Source of the DNA: Shewanella vesiculosa
Lineage (GTDB): Bacteria; Pseudomonadota; Gammaproteobacteria; Enterobacterales; Shewanellaceae
Direction: 5' to 3'
Assembly: GCF_021560015.1 (NCBI RefSeq)
Contig: NZ_CP073588.1
Coordinates: 2,604,001-2,668,000, forward strand
Length of the DNA: 64,000 nucleotides
This document shows, piece by piece, positions 54,644 through 63,657 of this stretch. Both the position numbers and the translations under genes were made by a program. The notes below the pieces were generated by a model that did not search any database, had not been told where the DNA came from, and saw only the letters and a list, made by a program, of their open reading frames with translations. Numbering within the stretch: the first letter of the stretch is position 1; each line of letters opens with the position of its first letter.

Positions 54644-55030
54644 TCAACAGTCAACGTGAAAACGAGCCACTCTCGCCTCAGCTAACGTGCACTGGGTAAG
54701 CTGGATTAGCTCGCCTAAAGTCAAATTAGGATTCTCTCGAATTAAACGCCTAAGCTTTATGTCTAATGGCTCTAACTTGTCGGCATGACCCAGTAACGCT
54801 GTAGCAATTTTTTGAATTAGATAACCAAAGCCAGCATCATTGTCAGTTTTTAATCGCTCTATAAACGATTGAATACTTATAGCCTCGCCTGTAATGGCCC
54901 AATTTCGAGAACGGCGCACGCGCTTAACATCACACTGATATTGCAACGCAATCTCTCTGGCTTGCTTAGCTTTTTCACCGCCGATTCGATGAATAAGTGA
55001 AGGTAATTGGATGGTAATATCTTCAGTCAT
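54644..55030 (-). CDS. RRF_GI-like small protein
   Basis: A 128-aa protein that begins MTEDITIQLPSLIHRIGGEK and continues with CDVKRVRRSRNWAITGEA. This resembles the small family annotated as ribosome recycling factor-like (RRF_GI) in Vibrio and Shewanella. It is much shorter than true RRF and lacks its long-helix domain, so a role in ribosome recycling is not established. The C-terminal half (LRRLIRENPNLTLGELIQLT followed by QCTLAEARVARF) resembles a helix-turn-helix segment. It is transcribed alone. Confidence 0.65.
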   Translation of the reverse strand: MTEDITIQLPSLIHRIGGEKAKQAREIALQYQCDVKRVRRSRNWAITGEAISIQSFIERLKTDNDAGFGYLIQKIATALLGHADKLEPLDIKLRRLIRENPNLTLGELIQLTQCTLAEARVARFHVDC

Positions 55031-55335
55031 GGCCTGCTGTAAAATCTACTTGTTATTATCATTAGCTTAAATGAGTTTAGTTAGCTAAAAACAGTTATTT
55101 ACCTATTACTTATCACCATACATTAAAAAAGCGATCTTGTGATTATTGCCTACATTAATCGGCGAGTCTTGGTGTTACCGCGATGAATGACTTTTTAGGA
55201 CTGGCATTTTAGCGCTATAATACCAGCCGAAATAATCATCTTACTGTCAATATTACTCATTTATTCGTTGCATTGAACGCATTTTGTGCGGCAAGCAAAG
55301 GTTAAATAGAGTGAAAAATCAACTAGAGTTACCCC

Positions 55336-56037
55336 ATGAGCCCAGAACGTTTTGCCCGAATAAACCAGATGCTGGATAATCGCCAAGTCGACTTAACGAT
55401 TTGCCTTGATAAAGTGCATATGACCAATAATATTGCTGCGGTTCTTCGCTCTGCTGATTGTGTCGGTATTCATGAAATTCATGCCGTATGGCCAGATATC
55501 GATATGCGAGTATCAGGTAATACCGCTTCAGGTAGCCAACAGTGGGTTAATACGGTTAAGCATTACACGTTTGCAGAAGCTCATCAGGTTTTTAAAGCAC
55601 AAAAAATGCAGGTACTTACGACGACCTTTTCAAACACGGCCGTGGATTTTCGTGAAATTGATTACACCAAACCTACCGCTATCGTGATGGGTAACGAACG
55701 TGATGGTGTGAGCGCAGAAGCGATTGCAGCGGCCGATCAACACATCATCATCCCCATGCGAGGCATGGTGCAGTCGCTTAATGTGTCTGTAGCGGCAGCA
55801 TTAGTCATGTATGAAGCCCAGCGCCAACGTGAGCAAGCCGATATGTACGGCAGCCGCAAACTTGATCACGCTTATTGCCAAACTATGTTGTTTGAACAAG
55901 GTCATCCAGTTTACGCTAAAGCCTGTCGTCGCAAGCAAATTCCCTACCCAGCCATTGATGATCAAGGCCAAATTGTTGCCAACAAAGAATGGTGGGATCG
56001 CATGCGCGCCCCCGATCCGCAAGCATTGGTGGTATAA
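55336..56037 (+). CDS. trmH: tRNA guanosine-18 2'-O-methyltransferase
   Basis: A 233-aa SPOUT methyltransferase matching TrmH, which methylates G18 in the tRNA D-loop. It starts MSPERFARINQMLDNRQVDL, with NIAAVLRSADCVGIHEIHAV, and the SAM-binding trefoil knot at VMGNERDGVSAEAIAAADQH and IPMRGMVQSLNVSVAAALVM. The C-terminal extension typical of the TrmH subgroup (KRQIPYP-like) is present. The gene stands alone with a small hairpin after its stop. Confidence 0.95.
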   Translation: MSPERFARINQMLDNRQVDLTICLDKVHMTNNIAAVLRSADCVGIHEIHAVWPDIDMRVSGNTASGSQQWVNTVKHYTFAEAHQVFKAQKMQVLTTTFSNTAVDFREIDYTKPTAIVMGNERDGVSAEAIAAADQHIIIPMRGMVQSLNVSVAAALVMYEAQRQREQADMYGSRKLDHAYCQTMLFEQGHPVYAKACRRKQIPYPAIDDQGQIVANKEWWDRMRAPDPQALVV

Positions 56038-56039
56038 CT

Positions 56040-56066
56040 CAGCAATACCGCCGATATTGCTGGGTT
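56040..56066 (+). terminator. Hairpin after trmH
   Basis: An 8-bp perfect stem (56040-56047 with 56055-56062) and 7-nt loop, with a short T-rich tail. Confidence 0.65.
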
Positions 56067-56228
56067 TCTTACTTATTAATATATTGCAGGTACATGAGTA
56101 TTAACCTCATCGAGCACTCTACGACAGTCTGTCAATATCGGTTGTCGTCATTACTGCAAGGATTGATTGAATAATAGCGATAAACTATTTAGGATCAGTT
56201 CATCTGATCACAAACAAGAATTCATTTA

Positions 56229-56855
56229 ATGACCACTGAGCTTTATTTTATCTACGACTCACATTGCCCTTGGAGCTATGCCGCCACACCTTTGGTGAAC
56301 GCATTGCAACAAGCCTATCCAGAAATGAATATTCACTTATTACACAGTGCGCATTACATCGGCAAAGACAGTGCTGGCGAAGAACAAATGCAAGCCGCGG
56401 CAAAAATAAGTGGACTTAAATTTGGTCGCGACCATATTCGCTACGCAAACAGCCCTAAAAGCTCAATCAAAACCGCAAACTTTATGGCCTGGTTAGAGGG
56501 CAAACAAGCTGACAAGCAATTAGCTGTGCTCAATGCGCTACAAAGAGCTCATTTCATTGAAGGTAACCCGCTTAGTAATAAACACGACTTTAATGACATC
56601 GTCGAAAAATTTAAGCTATCACCATCAAATAAAGTGTTTAAAGATGAGCTCAGTATGGATGCAGAATACGTACTGGAAGGCATAGAAGAAATTCAACAAA
56701 TCATTGGTACCACTGGTTTTCCTGTGTTGGTGATGACAGTTAATGATAACGCCATTTTTATCGACCATTCACAATACCTGAGCAGCCCTCATGCCGTGGT
56801 AGCCGCGGTTGAAAAAGAGATAGCGGCGATTAAACTCGCTAAAAGTGAATCATAA
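56229..56855 (+). CDS. DsbA-family thioredoxin-fold protein (CxxS)
   Basis: A 208-aa DsbA-fold protein without a signal peptide. The N terminus is LYFIYDSHCPWSYAATPLV, and the cis-Pro segment is GTTGFPVLVMTV. The redox motif is Cys-Pro-Trp-Ser. The second Cys is replaced by Ser, so a classic disulfide exchange is unlikely. The fold, length and internal helical insert fit the 2-hydroxychromene-2-carboxylate isomerase/FrnE-like group, which uses glutathione. It is cytoplasmic, alone, and followed by a bidirectional terminator. Confidence 0.85.
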   Translation: MTTELYFIYDSHCPWSYAATPLVNALQQAYPEMNIHLLHSAHYIGKDSAGEEQMQAAAKISGLKFGRDHIRYANSPKSSIKTANFMAWLEGKQADKQLAVLNALQRAHFIEGNPLSNKHDFNDIVEKFKLSPSNKVFKDELSMDAEYVLEGIEEIQQIIGTTGFPVLVMTVNDNAIFIDHSQYLSSPHAVVAAVEKEIAAIKLAKSES

Positions 56856-56915
56856 CGATAAATCGTCGCTCGCCAAATGCATTATCGATGTGAATGCGCC
56901 AGCAATAAGATCAAA

Positions 56916-56942
56916 AAACCACGGCTAATGACCGTGGTTTTT
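56916..56942. terminator. Bidirectional intrinsic terminator
   Basis: A 9-bp stem (56916-56924 with 56932-56940), 7-nt loop, A residues before and T residues after. It sits between convergent genes. Confidence 0.9.
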
Positions 56943-56969
56943 AGTTAATGGCCTCTTTAACCGTAATGG

Positions 56970-57614
56970 TTAAGCAATACTCTGCACTTGCGATGCCAGT
57001 AACCAAATGGCTAAAGCAAAAAATATTATCCCCATAAACTTATTTTGATAAGCACGAAACTTTTCATTTTTCAGCAATGGTTTGCCCAAACTGCCCACTA
57101 ATGCCACCAACAGCAAATTGAACGTCAAGCCCATTACGTTCAGCAGTAAACCGAGTGCCAGCATCTGTTCACCTGAACTGGCAGTGAGTTGGGTAGAAAC
57201 AAACTGGGGCAGAAACAACACAAAAAAGATCAGTGCTTTAGGATTAAGTAAATTGCTCAGTACCGCACGACGATAAAGTAGTTTAGCGACATTACCTTGC
57301 TGGCTAAACTCGGGCGCATCGCTGGCACCACTGCGCATGCAATCCCAGCCCATTTTCAATAAATACGCTCCGCCCAATACCCTTAACAGCTCTAACGCAA
57401 TTGGATTCATCGCCACAAGAGCAGAAACGCCCATAGCTGCAAGCAAGGTTAAAATTAAACCAGAAGTCGCATTACCAAAGCTGGCATACACACCCACTTT
57501 GCGACCATAGCTCAAACTCGAACTGGCGATCAACAACATGTCAGGCCCAGGGATTAACAATAACGCGACCACAGTGGTTAAATATAAAGGCAGCAAAGCC
57601 AGATCTATCATCAT
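56970..57614 (-). CDS. LysE/RhtB-family exporter
   Basis: A 214-aa inner-membrane exporter with six hydrophobic segments. It has the family motif LLIPGPDMLLIASSSLSYGR near the N terminus, then GNATSGLILTLLAAMGVSAL, GGAYLLKMGWDCMRSG and NPKALIFFVLFLPQFV. The family exports amino acids or their derivatives. No regulator is adjacent. The convergent gene shares its terminator. Confidence 0.9.
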   Translation of the reverse strand: MMIDLALLPLYLTTVVALLLIPGPDMLLIASSSLSYGRKVGVYASFGNATSGLILTLLAAMGVSALVAMNPIALELLRVLGGAYLLKMGWDCMRSGASDAPEFSQQGNVAKLLYRRAVLSNLLNPKALIFFVLFLPQFVSTQLTASSGEQMLALGLLLNVMGLTFNLLLVALVGSLGKPLLKNEKFRAYQNKFMGIIFFALAIWLLASQVQSIA

Positions 57615-57960
57615 AAATACACAAATATTGGTTAGCGGTAAAACAAGGCGCGGATTCTACAGCTATTCAACATGAATGAAAGTCATGATGGGCAACATCC
57701 AGTGTTTAAGCACTGTAATGGTTGGCAGAGATTGTTTACAGATAAAGGAATGAAATACATGATGGACAGACACTACCTTTGAACTCGCTATTTCTGTTAC
57801 AACAGACTAATTAGTTATAATAACAAATAGCAATAAACTATTATATTTCATGTATGTAAAGTTAAAAAATATTCCGTGAATAAATATCAGGTCAGTCATT
57901 ACAGCTAGCCTGTTGTTTTCAACACTTAGTGAAGATGGAATAAGCCTTACTTAAAATCGG
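57615..57960. other. Intergenic region, no gene seen
   Basis: Upstream region of the LysE-type exporter. A 36-codon open frame (about 57671-57781) has no convincing ribosome-binding site. Confidence 0.4.
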
Positions 57961-58150
57961 TGTCATCTTAAGTGCTCGGCCGCGACAATCTAATGCTTTC
58001 GAGGTGACGTTTACTCAACCTTCACTGCTGCAACCGGCTTCAACATCTGTCCGCTCTTTGCCATTAAACACCATCCCTATCTCAAATCTCAAATCTCAAA
58101 TTCGAAAATTACAGCCATATGATGCGGCTAAGTGGTTTAACGCTAAGGCA
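57961..58150 (-). pseudogene. Decayed copy of the DUF3297 gene
   Basis: Read beside 60571-60752, this stretch shows the same order of blocks. These are TGTCATC, GGCCGCGAC, ATCTAATGCTTT, CAACCTTC, TTCAACATC, CGCTCTTTGCCATTAA, ATTCGAAAA, CATATGATG and TTAACGCTAAGGC. Many single-base changes and small indels are scattered between them. A 7-bp unit (CTCAAAT) is repeated three times inside, which adds bases. No open frame on the minus strand matches the parent protein. It is therefore a degenerate duplicate of the DUF3297 gene at 60553-60786, and it lies on the other side of the chemoreceptor gene. Confidence 0.85.
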
Positions 58151-58339
58151 ACCACAACGGCTGAATATGCGCTAAAAGTAACACCCCCTTGGCAAGGTTG
58201 ACTTAAGCGTGGCAGTTGTCGATGACGATATAACAATAAATGTAAAAAATAGTAACTAAAGTATTAACATAAAACCAACAACCTAGACTAAAGTTAAAGT
58301 AACATTCAGTTCAGCGAGCTCGCGCAGGGTAACCCTTTT
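58151..58339. other. Promoter region of the chemoreceptor gene
   Basis: Short region before the chemoreceptor start. No operator is evident. Confidence 0.35.
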
Positions 58340-60331
58340 ATGGAAAAGCAAACGTTATTAATTGCACAAAAAGCAAAGTATCTTAGTGTGGGCTTATTAG
58401 TCACAGTGATTATGCTTATTTATATTGTAATGCAGACCTTAGCATTACCGGTAATTCAAAAAGAAGTTGAAAAGAAAGAATTACTGCGTATTTCAGCCAG
58501 TGTCAACGAGGTTAGAATTGAACTAAGCAAAGGTTCGGTGCTAACCCAAAGCTTAGCCTCATTAGCAGAAACCTTACCCTTAGACGAGCAGCAATTTAGC
58601 GCGTTATTTCCCAAAATAATTGACCAATTTGGCAATGGCAATATCGCTGGTGGTGGGATTTGGCCAGAACCTAATGCGTTTAGCTCTGGTGTGGCATTAA
58701 AATCCTTTTTTTGGGCACGTAATGCTTCAGGGCAATTAGACAAAATTGATGATTACAATAAGCCTGATGGTCCAGGCTATCACAACGAAGCTTGGTATAT
58801 CGCTGGACGTTCACTTAAAACCGGACAGTGTGGTTGGTCTGAAGCTTATGAGGACCCTGTCAGTGGCACTGCTATGGTGACCTGTACTGTCGCGATCAAT
58901 CGAGCAGGTAAGTTTTGGGGCGTCGCAACCGTTGATTTAATGCTAGCGGGTTTAGATAAGTTATTTAAGCGCCAAAACCAAGAGTCAGGCGGTTTTAACT
59001 TTGTATTGGGCCAAAACAATCAAATAATCAGCTTTCCAAGTATTCGCTCATCATCACTTGATATGAAAAAATTCAGTGAGGTCGCCGCCCAAGATAGCAG
59101 CCTTCAACCGCTGTTGAGCGCAATCAACAGCGGCCAGACCATTATCCACTTACCAGAGGGCGTAGTGGAAGACAGTGGTTCTATGTTGGCAATAATGGAC
59201 ATGGCCGAAGAAGGCATGAAAATTGGTATTGTTTTGCCTGATCCCATTATCCAAAAACCTATCAGCGACTTAAGCTTTAGTTTATATGCGACGCTCATTC
59301 CCATGCTGCTGTTCTTTGTTGGTATTCTAATTTTTAATGCTAACAAAGTGATGCAATGGGTCAATGAGACCACTGCGCAAATTCGCATGTTAATCAGTGG
59401 CGGTTCTGCTGCAACTCTCAAGATAGATCGCTATGATGAAATAGGTAAATTAAAACAAGCGGTTAATCAATATAGTGAACATCTCAAAGGCTTGCTTGGA
59501 CAAATAGCAAACGAAGCGGTAGAAGCCAAAGATAGAGCCAAACAGCTCAATGAAATGTCTTCTATGCTAAAACAGCGGGCTGAATCACAACTCACAGAAA
59601 ACCACATGCTCGCAGCGGCCATCACTGAAATGTCTGCCAGCGCTGCCGAAGTGGCACGAAACACAAAATCAACATCAGAAACCGTCGACGAATCCCAAGG
59701 GCTTATTCAACGGCGCATGGTTGATGTCGAAGAAAACAGTAAAGCTAACCAAGAGCTGTCACAAGTACTCCAAAAAACAGCCGATATTATTAATCGTCTT
59801 GCTTCTGACTCCCAGCAAATGGGAACAATGTTAGATGTGATTAAGAGTATTTCAGAGCAAACCAATTTGTTAGCATTGAATGCAGCTATTGAAGCCGCTA
59901 GAGCGGGTGAACAAGGGCGCGGATTTGCGGTGGTTGCCGATGAAGTAAGAACCCTCGCAGGCCGATCTCAAGAGTCAGCCAGTAAGATTGAAGCGATGAT
60001 CGCGCAGCTGCAAACATCGGCTAGTCAGGGCGTGAACATCATTGTCAGTTCACAGTCCTTATCCGTAGAATCTTTAGCTCGATCAGAAAAAGTAATTGCA
60101 GGGTTTAACGAAATTATTGAAGTATTTAGTGACATCAGTAGCAGTACTTCGCATATAGCGATGGCCGCCAGTGAACAATCAAGCGTATCGGGCGAAATTA
60201 ACCAACTAGCCGAAAACATTAGAGTCAGTAATGACTTAAATGCTAAAGATGCGCTTGAATTAGCGAATGTCAGTAGTTCGTCTTCAGAGTTATCAAATCG
60301 TTTATATGACTTGAGTAAAGGCTATGCTTAG
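58340..60331 (+). CDS. Methyl-accepting chemotaxis protein
   Basis: A 663-aa chemoreceptor. TM1 covers about 14-34, and a periplasmic double-Cache-type ligand-binding domain covers about 40-315 ([40 protein letters not shown]). TM2 covers about 316-335, then a HAMP-like linker, and a long signalling coiled coil. The conserved hairpin tip reads [20 protein letters not shown] and [20 protein letters not shown]. There is no C-terminal CheR-binding pentapeptide. The Cache form suggests a small organic acid or amino-acid ligand, which is not determined here. It is flanked by two DUF3297 loci. Confidence 0.92.
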   Translation: MEKQTLLIAQKAKYLSVGLLVTVIMLIYIVMQTLALPVIQKEVEKKELLRISASVNEVRIELSKGSVLTQSLASLAETLPLDEQQFSALFPKIIDQFGNGNIAGGGIWPEPNAFSSGVALKSFFWARNASGQLDKIDDYNKPDGPGYHNEAWYIAGRSLKTGQCGWSEAYEDPVSGTAMVTCTVAINRAGKFWGVATVDLMLAGLDKLFKRQNQESGGFNFVLGQNNQIISFPSIRSSSLDMKKFSEVAAQDSSLQPLLSAINSGQTIIHLPEGVVEDSGSMLAIMDMAEEGMKIGIVLPDPIIQKPISDLSFSLYATLIPMLLFFVGILIFNANKVMQWVNETTAQIRMLISGGSAATLKIDRYDEIGKLKQAVNQYSEHLKGLLGQIANEAVEAKDRAKQLNEMSSMLKQRAESQLTENHMLAAAITEMSASAAEVARNTKSTSETVDESQGLIQRRMVDVEENSKANQELSQVLQKTADIINRLASDSQQMGTMLDVIKSISEQTNLLALNAAIEAARAGEQGRGFAVVADEVRTLAGRSQESASKIEAMIAQLQTSASQGVNIIVSSQSLSVESLARSEKVIAGFNEIIEVFSDISSSTSHIAMAASEQSSVSGEINQLAENIRVSNDLNAKDALELANVSSSSSELSNRLYDLSKGYA

Positions 60332-60470
60332 CCATAAAGAGTGTTGAGCAACTGTGTTTTTGAGCATGAGTAAACGAGTCAACATATACTCAGGTAATGA
60401 GCTTTAACACAGCACCAAGCTATGAAATAGAAGCCATCGCCACGGTAAAAATAGCTACAGCGCCTAACAA

Positions 60471-60498
60471 AAGCGAACCCTCTCAGGTTCGCTTTTTT
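60471..60498. terminator. Intrinsic terminator after the chemoreceptor gene
   Basis: A 9-bp stem (60471-60479 with 60486-60494) and 6-nt loop are followed by a T run. It lies between the convergent chemoreceptor and DUF3297 genes. Confidence 0.9.
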
Positions 60499-60552
60499 AC
60501 ACAGTGAATAAATAGGCTCAGAGATAATGCTCAGTTCTACTTATAGAACGCT

Positions 60553-60786
60553 TCAACCTTGCCTTTTTACTGTCATCGTAAGCGGTTGGCCGCGACGATC
60601 TAATGCTTTGTGCGAGGCAACTTTTACCCAACCTTCGCTGATGCAATATTCTTCAACATCATTACGCTCTTTGCCATTAAGTAAAATACCAATCTCGTGT
60701 TCGAAAACGGCTTCCACATGATGTGGGCTACGTGGATTAACGCTAAGGCGATCAGGTAAAGCAGGTTTAGCTGTAGTGTCGTTCAT
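60553..60786 (-). CDS. DUF3297 family protein
   Basis: A 77-aa small soluble protein that matches the DUF3297 family: LPDRLSVNPRSPHHVEAVFE, then HEIGILLNGKERNDVEEYCI and SEGWVKVASHKALDRRGQPL. The family is small and of unknown function. The gene is convergent with the chemoreceptor gene. A degraded second copy lies at 57961-58150, upstream of the chemoreceptor. Confidence 0.88.
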   Translation of the reverse strand: MNDTTAKPALPDRLSVNPRSPHHVEAVFEHEIGILLNGKERNDVEEYCISEGWVKVASHKALDRRGQPLTMTVKRQG

Positions 60787-61343
60787 TGTCTTGTGCTGTA
60801 GTTAATAAAACGTGCGCTATTGTAGGCAATACCAGCCTGATGCTCAATAGCGACGGCTATAAATGTGAGTCGCCACTAAAAGATACCAATATAAATGATG
60901 TCTCATCAATGGCTTAAAAACGGATTTAATCAGTAACCTCATGCACATCAGCGCAGTGTTACATCACGGCAGGTAAAGCATATGAGGTATAAAAGCTATT
61001 ACTGCCATTTTGTTGCCTACTCCAGAGACCAAGCGCTGGCAACTTTGATGATATTAATAGCAAAATCAGTATCGTATCGGCAAATAGTCGTTGATAGCCG
61101 CAATCAATATCGGTTACTGTCTACACAACACTCGCGATGCCATCTGTCAGGCAAGAGTCCAAGTTTAAGCTCTCATGATAAGGGCTAATATTAATGAAAA
61201 GTACTCAGCAGATGAGCTATGTTTAAAACGATGTTTGATTTTTCCATAGCTTTAAATTGCATATCAATAACGTGAGCTTGAATTAGAGTTAGTACGAGCA
61301 AACTTGGACGGCTATTGATTCAGAAAAAGGATAACGAACAAGG
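60787..61343. other. Intergenic region upstream of the DUF2157 operon
   Basis: 557 bp with no supported gene. A 68-codon frame at 60982-61188 has no ribosome-binding site and random-looking composition. Confidence 0.4.
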
Positions 61344-62471
61344 ATGATTGAAAAACGTTCACACATATGGCAATGGTTTTTAGACAACAAAATCGAGCCC
61401 ACAAACCTTAAAGCTGCAATGTTAGTAGCTTATCCACACCCAAACACAGAAAATTGGCAGCAACTAATTGCTAATATATTACTCTATCTTGGGGTATTGC
61501 TACTTAGCGCTGGGATGATATTTTTCATGGCATTCAATTGGGACGCACTAGCGCACCTGAGTAAATTTGCCATAGTCGAAGGGTTATTTGCTCTGTTTAT
61601 TAGTGGGTTTTATCTGATTAACCGCATGCAAAAAAAGCAGCATTCACCGCAAAACCCTCTTAAACAACAGAGCCAAAATGTTTATGGCTGGAGCTTGCCC
61701 AATGCCATGTTACTCGGTGCCAGCATCATGCTTGGGGCATTACTGGCCCTGGTGGGACAGACATACCAAACCGGCGCAGATCCTTGGCAACTATTTGCTA
61801 TTTGGGCAGTGTTAATTTTACCCTTTGCCTACATCGCAGGCTTTGATCTGTTGTGGTTACTGCTGGTGGTCTTAATCAATATAAGCCAAGGACTATATTT
61901 TCAATCCTTTGCTTCTGTGTTTAGTTTTTTACAGGAAGACATCCAACAAATCGCTATTTTTGGCGTAACGAACTTAGTCATCCACCTAGCATTTACCATA
62001 GCTAAACGCTGTAAATGGCCTGGCCAATTACGCTTTAACTGCCCCATGGTTGAAAAAAGCAGTTTACTTGCTAGCGTAAGTGCATTTACCTGGCTAATCA
62101 TTTGGGTCATTTTTGACTTAAACTATCAGTATGAAGCCAGCGAACATGCTGTTTATTATGCGTTACTTTACCTACTCACCCTGACTAGCTTATTTATATG
62201 GTACCGTTATCGCGTCCCCGCCTTATATCCACTTGCCCTGGTATTAACCAGCATCAGCGCTGCTATTGTGTCACTACTTTCAAGAGCACTATTAGAATCT
62301 AACGACTCAATAGCGAGTTTTTTTCTGATTGCTATGGTAGTCGTAGGTGTAACCAGTGGCAGCTTATATTGGCTAAAAAAATGGCAGAAACAGTTCAGCG
62401 AAATGGCAAGTCTTGAGCATAAAGACGCGAACGATAGTGATGTTAAAACTGAGGTAGCCGCCGATGAGTAA
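61344..62471 (+). CDS. DUF2157 membrane protein
   Basis: A 375-aa protein. A short soluble N-terminal segment (about 1-45) is followed by about nine hydrophobic helices, as in the DUF2157 family (ILLYLGVLLLSAGMIFFMAF NWD region, then LLGASIMLGALLALVGQTYQ and TGADPWQLF). The Gln-Thr-Tyr-Gln and Asp-Pro-Trp-Gln motifs are family signatures. Its end overlaps the next gene by 8 bp. The family has no known function and often travels with DUF4401 and GDYXXLXY proteins, as here. Confidence 0.9.
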   Translation: MIEKRSHIWQWFLDNKIEPTNLKAAMLVAYPHPNTENWQQLIANILLYLGVLLLSAGMIFFMAFNWDALAHLSKFAIVEGLFALFISGFYLINRMQKKQHSPQNPLKQQSQNVYGWSLPNAMLLGASIMLGALLALVGQTYQTGADPWQLFAIWAVLILPFAYIAGFDLLWLLLVVLINISQGLYFQSFASVFSFLQEDIQQIAIFGVTNLVIHLAFTIAKRCKWPGQLRFNCPMVEKSSLLASVSAFTWLIIWVIFDLNYQYEASEHAVYYALLYLLTLTSLFIWYRYRVPALYPLALVLTSISAAIVSLLSRALLESNDSIASFFLIAMVVVGVTSGSLYWLKKWQKQFSEMASLEHKDANDSDVKTEVAADE

Positions 62472-63657
62472 CCTCAACGCCATGGCATTATGGCAAACGC
62501 TGGTTAACCACCAACTGGTAAACACTAATACAGCACCAGAAACCACACTCGCCAGCCCTTGGTACATTATTGCCATGCAAATTATTGGCGGCTGGGTTGC
62601 GGCGCTGTTTTTATTGGCCTGTGTGCTAGTCAGTGGATCCATCATTGGCGATATCGACCAATCGTTTATCGGCCTTGGTGCCGCACTAAGTCTAAGCTGT
62701 TTAGTTTATTACCGTCTGGGCGCCAATCGGCAAGAGTTTATTCTGCAGATGGTATTTGCATTTAGCATAAGCGGACAAATAATGTGGCTTTTGGGGATTT
62801 ACGAATGGCTAGAATCTAGTAATGAGACCCTGATTGCACTTATTTACCTAGTCACGTTTATGATTCACTGGATTATCATTCCTCATAAAACCAACCAATT
62901 TGTGGCTGCATTAGCCATGGTGCCTAGCTTTTTGGCTATATTAGTGATTAACCAAGTCACGCTATTAATATTGCCATTATTGCTGCTGAGTTTAGTGGTT
63001 ATTTGGTCGCACGTTTATCGATGGCCGCAGTATTATCAGCGTCTTAGAATGTTAGGTTATGCCATTGCTATTAATTTGCTCCTCGCCAATTTCATGTTAT
63101 CTGATATGGGCGATATCATAGAAAGACCCAGCGTATTGATGGCATTTAACTCCAGCATCAGTGAGTATTTGGCCATTACAATAAGCTTGTTATCTACGCT
63201 ATGGCTGATGAATCACATTGTTAACCTGCTCCATTCCACTACCGATAGCAATACCAATCGAATTGTTAGTGTGCGTCCTCGGAACAAGTTGATGGTGATC
63301 CTCGCGGCAATATTAATCGGCCTACTTTCCATCGTCATGAGCGGATTAAGCGTCGCAGTATTGATGCTCCTGCTGGGCTATTTTTACAACGAACGAAAAT
63401 TAGTCATCATTTCGGTATGTGCCCTACTCGCCTTTATCGGCATGTATTATTACTCACTCCACATCGACTTGTTTGATAAATCTCTGTGGTTAATGGCCAG
63501 CGGCATAGTATTACTAATGCTCAGATTTGCCATAAGTAAAAATGCTAGCGGTAAACGTAAAAATAAGCCTAACAATATCACTGAAAATGGGGCTGAAGTG
63601 AGCGCTATGGTTGAAAGCGGTCAAGTGCCCAGGCCACGTAGTAAGGAGAAAGCATAA
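62464..63657 (+). CDS. DUF4401 membrane protein
   Basis: A 397-aa polytopic membrane protein of the DUF4401 family, with about ten hydrophobic segments. Early segments are SPWYIIAMQIIGGWVAALFL and SFIGLGAALSLSCLVYYRLG. Later ones include LMVILAAILIGLLSIVMSGL and VAVLMLLLGYFYNERKLVII. It overlaps DUF2157 by 8 bp and the GDYXXLXY gene by 1 bp, so the three are made as a coupled unit and probably form one membrane assembly. Confidence 0.88.
   Translation: MSNLNAMALWQTLVNHQLVNTNTAPETTLASPWYIIAMQIIGGWVAALFLLACVLVSGSIIGDIDQSFIGLGAALSLSCLVYYRLGANRQEFILQMVFAFSISGQIMWLLGIYEWLESSNETLIALIYLVTFMIHWIIIPHKTNQFVAALAMVPSFLAILVINQVTLLILPLLLLSLVVIWSHVYRWPQYYQRLRMLGYAIAINLLLANFMLSDMGDIIERPSVLMAFNSSISEYLAITISLLSTLWLMNHIVNLLHSTTDSNTNRIVSVRPRNKLMVILAAILIGLLSIVMSGLSVAVLMLLLGYFYNERKLVIISVCALLAFIGMYYYSLHIDLFDKSLWLMASGIVLLMLRFAISKNASGKRKNKPNNITENGAEVSAMVESGQVPRPRSKEKA

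Noticed and set aside
57671..57781. 36-codon open frame upstream of the chemoreceptor
   Set aside because: No ribosome-binding site or terminator, unlike the supported small gene at 2917-3027.
58004..58201. 65-codon open frame on the plus strand
   Set aside because: It lies over the decayed DUF3297 copy on the opposite strand and is explained by that remnant.
60982..61188. 68-codon open frame on the plus strand
   Set aside because: No ribosome-binding site, odd residue usage, and it stops far from the next gene.
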